NCBI GenBank assembly: GCA_027067035.1
Contig: JAMOMO010000416.1
Coordinates: forward strand, 1-6,391
Direction: 5' to 3'
DNA length: 6,391 bases
From: Desulfobulbaceae bacterium
GTDB lineage: Bacteria > Desulfobacterota > Desulfobulbia > Desulfobulbales > Desulfocapsaceae
Made by a program: the position numbers and the translations under genes
Notes under the pieces: model-generated
Seen by the model: the letters and a program-made list of their open reading frames with translations, nothing else
The model's database searches: none
What the model was told of the DNA's origin: nothing
In this document: piece by piece, positions 1 to 5,487 of the stretch
Position numbering within the stretch: the first letter of the stretch is position 1
Layout of the letters: each line of letters opens with the position of its first letter

Positions 1-1026
1 CTTATCAAGGTTTTCTATCTGCTGCAGTTCTTTCTCCGCCTCAGCGGCAAAAGCAAGGACCGCTTCAATGCTGTTTCCGTATTTCCTTTTCAGGCCCTGC
101 AGCTCATTGAGCCGTTCACTGACCAGATCAAGACGATGGGGATCACTGTTTAATGAATCACGGTAGCTGCGCAGTTTCTGCACCAGGTCTTCGGCCTGGT
201 AGCTGAACTCTGCACATTCGGCGGCCAGTTCTTCAGCATCACTGTCCATTTCAGCAGCCTGGCTCATATCCATACGAATCTGAATCAGACCATCGAGGAG
301 TGAATACTCCATGAGTTTATGAGACTTGTGGCTGATCTTAATAAGAGCGTCGGCGCTTTTGAGACGTTTTTTCTCTTCGCCAAGCGCATCATCTTCTCCG
401 GGAAGCGGCTGAGCGTCCTGAATTTCCTGCACCTGATACTGGAGAAAATCTTTGCGCTGTTCTTTTTCCTGCTCCTGCCTCTGCAGCGTCTCCAGCAGCT
501 CTTTCTTTTCCTGCCAGGTCGCGAAAAGCCGGTCAAACTCTTTTCTGTCCCTCCAGGTTTCCCCCATGGTATCGAGGAAATCAAGGTGAAACCAGGGCTG
601 CAGCAGCTGCTGATGATCATGCTGGCTGGCAACATTTAAAAGATTCACGGCGAGTTCTGATGCCATTTTTGCGGTGGCCGGGGAGCCGTTTATATACATC
701 CGGCTCCTGCCCTTATCGGTGACAACCCGTTTCATCACAAGGCTTTCGTCCACCTCCAGACCCTGCTTCGCAAAAATGTTCTGCAGCTGTTCGTTATCAG
801 GTGAGATCTCAAACAGTGCCTCCACCGTGCACTGTCTGGCACCACTGCGAATCCAGTCAGCGGAGGCACGCCCGCCGGTGAGGAGGTGAATGGCACGCAG
901 CATGATGGATTTTCCCGCACCGGTCTCCCCTGTCATCACCACCAGTCCGCTGGCACCGTTTTCACAGAGATCAAGGTGAAGACTTTCTATCAGGGCAAGG
1001 TTGTCAATTTTCAATTCACAGAGCAT
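1..1026 (-). CDS. recN: DNA repair protein RecN, N-terminal part (cut by window edge)
   Basis: RecN is an SMC-like ATPase of the cytoplasm and nucleoid that helps recombinational repair of double-strand breaks. The frame is open from an ATG at 1026 to base 1, giving 342 residues; the family usually has about 550-570, so the C-terminal half of the coiled coil, the signature motif and Walker B lie off the left edge. Seen directly: an opening MLCELKIDNLALIE, a Walker A motif GETGAGKS at residues 33-40, the RecN-type stretch GRSRMYINGSPAT at about 106-118, and ASQHDHQ at 133-139, which matches the family's GQHEHQ. From about residue 160 the chain is rich in E, K, Q and L, as expected of the coiled coil, with RLNELQGLKRKYG at 305-317 typical of RecN. 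AGGAA lies a few bases upstream of the ATG as a ribosome binding site. It is divergent from the DtxR-like gene. I found no LexA box that I trust. Confidence 0.95.
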   Translation of the reverse strand, partial: MLCELKIDNLALIESLHLDLCENGASGLVVMTGETGAGKSIMLRAIHLLTGGRASADWIRSGARQCTVEALFEISPDNEQLQNIFAKQGLEVDESLVMKRVVTDKGRSRMYINGSPATAKMASELAVNLLNVASQHDHQQLLQPWFHLDFLDTMGETWRDRKEFDRLFATWQEKKELLETLQRQEQEKEQRKDFLQYQVQEIQDAQPLPGEDDALGEEKKRLKSADALIKISHKSHKLMEYSLLDGLIQIRMDMSQAAEMDSDAEELAAECAEFSYQAEDLVQKLRSYRDSLNSDPHRLDLVSERLNELQGLKRKYGNSIEAVLAFAAEAEKELQQIENLDK

Positions 1027-1064
1027 GGTTCCTGTTACGCATTAGTGTTTCATCGGTATCAAAC

Positions 1065-1093
1065 TTGACGATGTCAGCAAACAAGGGTACTTT
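1065..1093 (+). promoter_or_regulatory. Sigma70-like promoter for the DtxR-family gene
   Basis: TTGACG at 1065-1070 and TACTTT at 1088-1093 are separated by 17 bases. The -35 matches the consensus at 5 of 6 positions and the -10 at 4 of 6. Transcription would begin near 1100 and give a leader of about 68 bases before the ATG at 1168. This is pattern matching only. Confidence 0.45.
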
Positions 1094-1104
1094 ACTGAAA
1101 ATAT

Positions 1105-1131
1105 TGCCGGGCCTTCTTCCACTATCCGGCA
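1105..1131. repeat. Inverted repeat in the leader of the DtxR-family gene
   Basis: TGCCGG at 1105-1110 is mirrored by CCGGCA at 1126-1131, with 15 bases between. It sits just downstream of the predicted transcription start, a place where a repressor could block transcription, so autoregulation by the adjacent DtxR-like protein is possible. It does not resemble the AT-rich DtxR or MntR box, and a six-base repeat can arise by chance. Confidence 0.3.
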
Positions 1132-1167
1132 GATCACCCCTTTTCATCTCAGAGACAGATAAAAGAT

Positions 1168-1674
1168 ATGTCCACTCAAACGGTTTCCCTCACAGCCAGT
1201 CTGGAAGACTACATCGAAGCCATCTACCACATTATTTCCATCAATCAGGTGGCAAGAAGCAAAGATATCGCCACCCGCCTTGATGTCAGCAGAGCTTCGG
1301 TGACGGAGGCCCTGCGGACCCTGTCCAAAAAAGAACTCATCCATTATGCCCCCTACGAGCCAATCACCCTGACACAGCTTGGCAAGGAAACGGCGGAAGA
1401 TGTCATCTTCCGCCATGATGCCCTTAAACGCTTCTTCATCGAGGTCCTGGCCATCGACACCAAGACGGCAGAGGAAGGTGCCTGCAGGGTGGAACACGCC
1501 GCACCACCGGAGGTCATTGCCCGGATGATATCCTTTATTGATTTTCTCCAGGCCTGCCCGCGGGGCGGTAACGATCTGCTGCAGGGCTTTGCCGATTACT
1601 ACAAACATGGCAAGACACGCAACAACTGTGACGAATGTGTCTCATCCTGCAACCTTTCCGGCGGTAAAGCCTGA
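1168..1674 (+). CDS. DtxR/MntR-family metal-dependent transcriptional repressor
   Basis: This 168-residue protein belongs to the family that represses iron or manganese uptake genes when its metal is bound. The N-terminal winged helix-turn-helix covers about residues 10-72, with the recognition-helix region DVSRASVTEALRTL at 39-52. The dimerisation and metal-binding domain covers about 73-140. Aligned by eye, D14 and E17 match the MntR metal ligands D8 and E11, and H83, E109 and H110 match H77, E102 and H103. C106 stands where MntR has E99 and DtxR has C102, so the site mixes MntR and DtxR features and the metal cannot be told from sequence. The SH3-like third domain of DtxR is absent, as in MntR. 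Instead there is a short tail with C154, C157 and C161. The Shine-Dalgarno is weak (AGAGACAG upstream of the ATG). No transport gene lies next to it, so its regulon is not visible here. Confidence 0.9.
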   Translation: MSTQTVSLTASLEDYIEAIYHIISINQVARSKDIATRLDVSRASVTEALRTLSKKELIHYAPYEPITLTQLGKETAEDVIFRHDALKRFFIEVLAIDTKTAEEGACRVEHAAPPEVIARMISFIDFLQACPRGGNDLLQGFADYYKHGKTRNNCDECVSSCNLSGGKA

Positions 1675-1690
1675 GCCCCCACAACTCTCT

Positions 1691-1909
1691 TCAACCCTGA
1701 ATAAGCCTCACAATCTCTCCCTCTTCAGGAAAGCGGTTAATGGCCTTTTTGGAAAAGATATTCTTTCCATCAACCACCACCTCAAAGACACCGCCATCAG
1801 ATGCGATGAGGCTCACATCGGCATTCAACTCTTTTTTCAACTCCTCTTCCAGCCTGGAAGCACGGGGTTTGTAGTTTCACTTTGTACAATATTCTATGGA
1901 TATCTTCAC
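1691..1909 (-). CDS. Rdx/SelW-family selenoprotein with in-frame UGA (Sec) codon
   Basis: This is a 72-residue thioredoxin-fold-like redox protein of the Rdx (SelW/SelT/SelH) family. Codons 8-11 read TGT ACA AAG TGA, a C-T-K-U motif in which the TGA at 1877-1879 takes the place of the second cysteine of the usual CxxC. The reading frame continues after it with family-like sequence: NYKPRASRLEEEL at 12-24, then SDGGVFEVVVDGKNIFSKK at 37-55, RFPEEGEI at 59-66, and a TGA stop at 1691-1693. Sequence conserved on both sides of the TGA argues against a broken gene. The start is GTG at 1909, seven bases after a strong GGGGAG; an in-frame stop at 1931-1933 rules out a much longer protein. A SECIS-type hairpin follows the TGA. 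The gene converges with the DtxR-like gene with 16 bases between the stops. Members of this family are thought to be thiol redox proteins; the partner is unknown. SelA, SelB, SelC and SelD would have to be encoded elsewhere. Confidence 0.9.
1839..1879 (-). promoter_or_regulatory. Putative bacterial SECIS element with its UGA codon
   Basis: A bacterial SECIS recruits SelB with Sec-tRNA to a UGA inside the coding mRNA. Here the UGA is at 1877-1879 on the minus strand. Twenty-two bases later comes a perfect six-base-pair stem, CTTCCA with TGGAAG (1860-1855 and 1851-1846), closed by a three-base loop GGC at 1854-1852. A looser lower stem can form between AACCC at about 1869-1865 and GGAGTT at 1844-1839 with a bulge. 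A loop 16-37 bases from the UGA with a G in its first two positions agrees with the published bacterial SECIS model as I recall it. Confidence 0.75.
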
Positions 1910-1916
1910 TGCAGAT

Positions 1917-1922
1917 CTCCCC
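1917..1922 (-). promoter_or_regulatory. Shine-Dalgarno that fixes the GTG start of the selenoprotein
   Basis: GGGGAG on the minus strand lies seven bases before the GTG at 1909-1907. No ATG occurs in the frame between the upstream in-frame stop at 1933-1931 and the TGA at 1879-1877, so this site decides the start. Confidence 0.7.
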
Positions 1923-1957
1923 TGTTGGATTCAAGTAAACAAACACTGTCTGCCACG

Positions 1958-1963
1958 ATTCTA
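1958..1963 (-). promoter_or_regulatory. Extended -10 element for the selenoprotein gene
   Basis: TAGAAT on the minus strand matches the -10 consensus at 5 of 6 positions and is preceded by TGG, giving an extended -10. No good -35 is seen; the upstream stretch is T-rich. Transcription would start near 1951, about 40 bases before the GTG. Confidence 0.4.
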
Positions 1964-2034
1964 CCACACTCTCAGGGGAAAAAAACCATTTTTAGCAGGA
2001 AGGGCTGAGCAAAACGTGCTTTTTCCATCCAGTC

Positions 2035-2043
2035 TGGTATAAT
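2035..2043 (+). promoter_or_regulatory. Extended -10 promoter upstream of the HD hydrolase
   Basis: A perfect TATAAT at 2038-2043 is preceded by TGG, an extended -10. The -35 region near 2015-2021 is weak, which extended -10 promoters tolerate. Transcription would start at about 2050, giving a leader of about 70 bases to ATG 2123 or about 200 bases to ATG 2249. Confidence 0.6.
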
Positions 2044-2079
2044 GCTTTCTTTTGGTCTTTATTAATGCGCAGCTTTCCC

Positions 2080-2131
2080 GTCTGCCACCGTTAAAACGAC
2101 ACACTGAGTCCGTGAGCGTTTGATGGCAGAC
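2080..2131 (+). promoter_or_regulatory. Large hairpin in the leader of the HD hydrolase gene
   Basis: GTCTGCCA at 2080-2087 pairs perfectly with TGGCAGAC at 2124-2131. After a four-base bulge (2088-2091), TAAAACG at 2092-2098 pairs with CGTTTGA at 2117-2123 with one mismatch. The 18-base loop contains TCCGTGA at 2109-2115, which is complementary to TCACGGA at 2176-2182, so a pseudoknot is possible. The stem covers both the TTG 2120 and ATG 2123 start options and would hide them. It could be an RNA control element or, as DNA, an operator. It has no T-run and so is not a terminator. Confidence 0.45.
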
Positions 2132-2248
2132 AGGTACAATCAGTATACGACACTCTCTTCCGGCAACTTTTTTCGTCACGGATCCAGGAACAATTCAATC
2201 CCGTGGCCACTGAAGAGAGAGATAAAGACACAGCTCTTACTGACAACA

Positions 2249-3430
2249 ATGCAGGCAGCTTCAGCACACAACAGCCTCCTCCCAACCCTGGACAATCTCA
2301 ACAGGCTGGAAGAGAAACGGCTCTCCCGGGCGGCAACACGCTCAACGGATTCCCTGCGTCGAAAAAAAGAGACCCGCATCGGCTATCGCCAGGCCTTCAG
2401 CCTTGACGCTGATCGTATCATTCACTCACGAGCCTACACCAGATATATCGACAAGACCCAGGTCTTCTGTCTGGTCTCAAACGACCACATCACCCATCGG
2501 GTACTCCACGTACAGCTTGTCTCACGAATCGCCAGAACCATCGGACGGTTTCTCGGGCTCAACGAGGATCTCATTGAAGCCATTGCCTTAGGTCACGACA
2601 TCGGCCACGCACCGTTTGGCCATGACGGAGAAAGCTTTCTGGCAGAGCTCTGTGTCAGGCACGGTCTACCGCCCTTCCAGCATAATATCCAGTCCGTACG
2701 TTTTCTTGACCACCTGGAACGAAAGGGAAGGGGCTGGAACCTGTCACTGCAGACCCTGGACGGCATCCTCTGTCATGACGGCGAGATCCACGCAAACCGG
2801 ATCACCCCCGGTCCCCCACGGGATTTCGATGGTTTTGACGCTGAACTGGAACAGAAAAAACAGGACCCGAAATACAAACTGGCCCCCATGACCCTGGAGG
2901 GATGCGTGGTTCGTATGGCTGACACCGTGGCCTACATCGGAAGGGACATTGAAGATGCCATTCTGCTCTCCCTCATTGAACGTGACGACATTCCACAGTC
3001 ATGCAGCACTGTACTTGGCAGCACCAACGGGGAAATCGTCTACACTCTGGTCACAGATCTTATCAGCAACAGCCATATCCCGGAAAGCAGTGATGAAGGC
3101 TGTGGCCATATCGGTTTTTCGCAGGAAGTGGCAGACTGCCTTCAGGAACTCAAGACATTTAACTACCAGAACATCTATCTTCACCCCACAACCAAAACAA
3201 ATCTCCCTCTTGTCAAAAACTGTTACGAGACCCTTTTTGAGCACTACCTGCTGCAGCTGCAGAAAGGGGAGGCGACAGAACCCGTTGATCTGATGACAGA
3301 CATGGATGCGACCTACCTGGCCTCCCACGCCCCTGCGGCGATGGTCTGTGATTATATTGCCGGTATGACAGATGATTTTTTCCTCAAACAAGCGGCAAGC
3401 GTAGGCTGCAAGGTGCCAGTAAAACAATGA
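2249..3430 (+). CDS. HD-domain dGTPase-like deoxynucleoside triphosphohydrolase
   Basis: This belongs to the dGTPase (Dgt, COG0232) family of HD-superfamily enzymes, cytoplasmic hydrolases that split dNTPs into deoxynucleoside and triphosphate and so control dNTP pools. From ATG 2249 it has 393 residues; numbering here is from that start. A family opening LEEKRLSRAATRSTDSLR spans about 20-37, then DADRIIHSRAYTRYIDKTQVF at about 53-73. The metal ligands are H87, H116-D117 (in GHDIGHAPFGHDGE) and D225 (in RMADTVAYIGRDIEDA), so the HD site is complete. The start is uncertain: ATG 2249 gives a normal-length N-terminus but has no near Shine-Dalgarno, while ATG 2123 adds 42 residues of atypical codon use. 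The stop overlaps the next gene's start by four bases. The true substrate (dGTP, several dNTPs or another nucleotide) cannot be read from sequence. Confidence 0.88.
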   Translation: MQAASAHNSLLPTLDNLNRLEEKRLSRAATRSTDSLRRKKETRIGYRQAFSLDADRIIHSRAYTRYIDKTQVFCLVSNDHITHRVLHVQLVSRIARTIGRFLGLNEDLIEAIALGHDIGHAPFGHDGESFLAELCVRHGLPPFQHNIQSVRFLDHLERKGRGWNLSLQTLDGILCHDGEIHANRITPGPPRDFDGFDAELEQKKQDPKYKLAPMTLEGCVVRMADTVAYIGRDIEDAILLSLIERDDIPQSCSTVLGSTNGEIVYTLVTDLISNSHIPESSDEGCGHIGFSQEVADCLQELKTFNYQNIYLHPTTKTNLPLVKNCYETLFEHYLLQLQKGEATEPVDLMTDMDATYLASHAPAAMVCDYIAGMTDDFFLKQAASVGCKVPVKQ

Positions 3431-5208
3431 AAGCCCAACTTCGCAAATTCATGCCCGGCGAAAATACCGGCATGATGATCATCGCCTCTGTCATCGGACT
3501 GATGGCAGGATTATGTAACATCATCTTTCGAACCGTTGTGCACTGGGTTGACACTATCTTTCTTGAAGGCGGCAAGGGACTTCTCGGCATCGAACAGGGC
3601 GGCTGGCACCTCCTGCTCCTTCCCCTCATCCCCATCAGCGGCATGATACTGCTCATCCCGCTCTCACTGCTCTTTCCCGGAGAGGTGAACGGTTACGGCT
3701 TCACAAAGTTCCTCCGCAAGGTAAATCTCGAAGGCGGTTATATCAAGGCACGAACCATTGCCCTTAAAATCATCACCACAGCACTCACCATCGGGACCGG
3801 AAATTCAGCCGGTGTCGAGGGTCCCATTGCCGCCATCGGCGGGGCTGCAGGCTCACAGGTGGGACAGTTTTTCAGGGTATCCGGCTCCAGGATGAAAGTC
3901 TATATTGCAGCAGGAGCTGCAGGCGGTATTGCCGGAATGTTCAATGCCCCCATTGCCGGTATTTTCTTTGCCTCGGAAATCGTCCTGCTCGGTACCTTTG
4001 AGATATCTTCCTTTGCAGCTCTGGTGATCGCCTCCGCCCTCTCCACCGTTGTCACCCGCGCCTATTACGGCGAAAACCCGGCCTTCCCCATCCCCCATTA
4101 TTTCATGGTCAATCCCTTTGTGGAGATCCCGCTCTACAGCCTGATGGCACTCATCATCGGACTGGTTGCGGTCTTCCACATCCGCATCTTTTACTGGGTA
4201 CGGGACAAGTACGAGACCCTGCCCCTGCACCCGCAGCTTAAACCCATCAGTGGTGCCTTTATCATCGGGTGTATTGCAATGGCTTACCCGCAGATCATGG
4301 GAGATGGCTATGGATTCATTGAAAGTGTGCTCAACGGGGGTGGCGCCATCTCCATACTCTTTATCCTTATCTTTCTGAAGATCATTGCCACCGCAGTTAC
4401 CCTGGGATCCGGAGGTGCAGGCGGTGTCTTTGCCCCGGCCCTCTTTATCGGGGCCATGATCGGCGGCTGTTTCGGCCATGTGGCCAACCTTCTACTCCCC
4501 ACATACACCGCAGATCCAGGCGCCTATGCAACGGTTGGAATCGGGGCATTCCTTGCCGCATCCACCCACGCACCCATGACGGCCATCTTCCTGCTCTTTG
4601 AGATGACGGGAAATTACCTTATTATTATCCCTATCATGCTCACCTCCATCATCGGAGTCATGGTGGCCAAAAAGTTTAATCATGATTCCATCGACACCGT
4701 TGATTTCACCCGGGAGGGTATTGATATCCACGAAGGACGCGAGGCTGCCATTATGAAATCCGTCCGGGTAGGCAAGGCCATCACTGAGGATGTGGATTTT
4801 ATTTCGGAACGGGCCAACATCAACCACCTGCTGGAAATATTCCGGATGGCCAAAAACAGTTTCTACTTTCCCGTGGTGGATGATTCCGGCAGAATGACAG
4901 GAATCATCTCCATGCAGGACGTGAAAAACATCCTGCACCGGGCAGAAGCCGAACGGGTCTGCTATCTGGTGGGCGGTATCTGTTCCCGGGACGTGATCAT
5001 GCTGACACCTGATGATTCACTCTACACTGCCATGCAGCTCTTTGACGTGAAGGGCATTGAAGAAATCCCGGTGGTTGAGGATCTTGAAAATAAATGGGTG
5101 GTGGGCATGCTGAAACGTCGCGACGTGATAGCCGCCTACAATCATGAAGTTCTGAAAAAAGGAATCAGCGAAAAAGCTGAAACCATCCGTATCACCTGCG
5201 GCGGCTGA
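3427..5208 (+). CDS. ClC-family anion channel/transporter with C-terminal CBS pair
   Basis: This 593-residue inner-membrane protein has a ClC transport domain at about 12-425 and two CBS domains at about 446-506 and 519-572, which in this family usually bind adenine nucleotides. Typical ClC marks are GNSAGVEGP at 125-133 with the gating glutamate E131, GAAGGIAGMFNAPIAG at 163-178, GSGGAGGVFAP at 327-337 with the pore phenylalanine F335, and FLAASTHAPMTAIFLLFEMT at 375-394. Other key positions differ from the E. coli exchanger by my alignment: the GSGIP motif is GYGFT at 89-93, the proton-path E203 position is I185 (with E184 matching E202), and the pore tyrosine Y445 position is D423. Anion choice and coupling may therefore differ from the model proteins. 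The ATG shares the ATGA overlap with the HD hydrolase stop, so translation is probably coupled. No clear terminator follows the stop. Confidence 0.95.
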   Translation: MKAQLRKFMPGENTGMMIIASVIGLMAGLCNIIFRTVVHWVDTIFLEGGKGLLGIEQGGWHLLLLPLIPISGMILLIPLSLLFPGEVNGYGFTKFLRKVNLEGGYIKARTIALKIITTALTIGTGNSAGVEGPIAAIGGAAGSQVGQFFRVSGSRMKVYIAAGAAGGIAGMFNAPIAGIFFASEIVLLGTFEISSFAALVIASALSTVVTRAYYGENPAFPIPHYFMVNPFVEIPLYSLMALIIGLVAVFHIRIFYWVRDKYETLPLHPQLKPISGAFIIGCIAMAYPQIMGDGYGFIESVLNGGGAISILFILIFLKIIATAVTLGSGGAGGVFAPALFIGAMIGGCFGHVANLLLPTYTADPGAYATVGIGAFLAASTHAPMTAIFLLFEMTGNYLIIIPIMLTSIIGVMVAKKFNHDSIDTVDFTREGIDIHEGREAAIMKSVRVGKAITEDVDFISERANINHLLEIFRMAKNSFYFPVVDDSGRMTGIISMQDVKNILHRAEAERVCYLVGGICSRDVIMLTPDDSLYTAMQLFDVKGIEEIPVVEDLENKWVVGMLKRRDVIAAYNHEVLKKGISEKAETIRITCGG

Positions 5209-5230
5209 ACAGAAATATGCTCCAGAACAA

Positions 5231-5259
5231 TTGACAGCACTTATGGAGTGGATTATTTT
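5231..5259 (+). promoter_or_regulatory. Sigma70-like promoter for tRNA-Arg
   Basis: A perfect TTGACA at 5231-5236 and TATTTT at 5254-5259 are 17 bases apart. Transcription would start near 5266, leaving a leader of about 40 bases for RNase P to remove. A second TATTTT at 5283-5288, 18 bases after TTGGAG at 5259-5264, is a weaker alternative. Confidence 0.6.
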
Positions 5260-5305
5260 TGGAGAGTCTTTTCTGGAAACGATATTTTACAAAAAAGTGC
5301 CGGAT

Positions 5306-5382
5306 GCACCCATAGCTCAGCTGGATAGAGCACCAGGCTTCGAACCTGGGTGTCGCGTGTTCGAATCACGCTGGGTGTACCA
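5306..5382 (+). tRNA. tRNA-Arg (anticodon TCG)
   Basis: The 77-base cloverleaf is complete. The acceptor strands are 5306-5312 and 5372-5378, the D stem is GCTC/GAGC (5315-5318 and 5328-5331), and the anticodon stem CCAGG/CCTGG has loop CTTCGAA at 5338-5344 with anticodon TCG at 5340-5342. The variable region is GTGTC, the T arm is GCGTG-TTCGAAT-CACGC (5355-5371), the discriminator is A5379, and CCA is encoded at 5380-5382. It reads CGA and, with wobble modification, other CGN arginine codons. One oddity is that the first acceptor pair is G1-U72 rather than G-C; all other stems pair fully. Confidence 0.97.
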
Positions 5383-5383
5383 T

Positions 5384-5400
5384 ACTGGCGCTGAACCAGT
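5384..5400 (+). other. Small hairpin in the tRNA-Arg 3' trailer
   Basis: ACTGG at 5384-5388 and CCAGT at 5396-5400 form a five-pair stem with a seven-base loop, one base after the encoded CCA. It has no T-run, so I read it as a trailer structure that may position 3' processing and not as a terminator. Confidence 0.4.
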
Positions 5401-5403
5401 GAC

Positions 5404-5474
5404 AAAAATCCGATGACAGAAACAGGAGCATACTGATCCCGGCTGTTTCGCTGTTCATCGTGAATCGGTTTTTT
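5404..5474. terminator. Possible bidirectional terminator between tRNA-Arg and the kinase gene
   Basis: CCGAT at 5410-5414 pairs with ATCGG at 5464-5468, which is followed at once by six T (5469-5474); on the other side AAAAA at 5404-5408 gives a T-run for minus-strand transcripts. Inside, AAACAG at 5420-5425 pairs with CTGTTT at 5443-5448 and CAG at 5417-5419 with CTG at 5451-5453. An alternative outer pairing is CGATGA 5411-5416 with TCATCG 5455-5460. The stem is interrupted by bulges, so strength is uncertain, but its place between convergent genes fits termination from both sides. Confidence 0.5.
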
Positions 5475-5487
5475 CTGTAATCTGTTG

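Larger units (their letters stand above)
1910..2248. other. Divergent regulatory region and leader, no accepted gene
   Basis: These 339 bases lie between the selenoprotein gene (minus) and the most likely start of the HD hydrolase (plus). They hold the promoter-like elements of both, a GTCTGCCAC word at 1948-1956 and again at 2080-2088, its inverse TGGCAGAC at 2124-2131, and a hairpin. The frame of the HD gene is open back to TTG 2120 and ATG 2123. I do not take that part as coding because it has no clear Shine-Dalgarno, is rich in codons such as AGG, AGA, ATA and TTA that are rarer in the gene body, and shows no family-like sequence. Confidence 0.5.

Noticed and set aside
1027..1060. Possible LexA (SOS) box upstream of recN
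   Set aside because: CTGT at 1032-1035 is followed eight bases later by AGTG and not ACAG, so it does not complete the palindrome.
1675..1690. Terminator between the convergent DtxR-like and selenoprotein genes
   Set aside because: The 16-base gap has no inverted repeat or T-run, and none was found just inside either gene end.
1877..1879. TGA as a nonsense mutation making the Rdx gene a pseudogene
   Set aside because: The TGA sits exactly at the redox-active Cys/Sec position. Frame and family sequence continue on both sides, and a SECIS-like hairpin follows.
1538..2008. Plus-strand open frame of 156 codons across the dtxR end and the following region
   Set aside because: It overlaps the real DtxR-like gene in another frame and lies antisense to the selenoprotein. 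Its translation shows no family-like sequence, and it is open only because the selenoprotein codons on the other strand happen to leave it so.
2120..2248. N-terminal extension of the HD hydrolase from TTG 2120 or ATG 2123
   Set aside because: The stretch has no clear Shine-Dalgarno, its codon use differs from the gene body, it overlaps a strong hairpin and it has no family match. It remains possible, so the start at 2249 is given as uncertain.
3853..4479. Minus-strand open frame of 208 codons inside the ClC gene
   Set aside because: It is antisense to well-conserved ClC motifs and has a biased, low-complexity composition rich in G, D and E. It is a shadow of codon bias.
5306..5400. tRNA-Arg as an integration site for a mobile element
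   Set aside because: No integrase gene and no repeated copy of the tRNA 3' end occur in the window.
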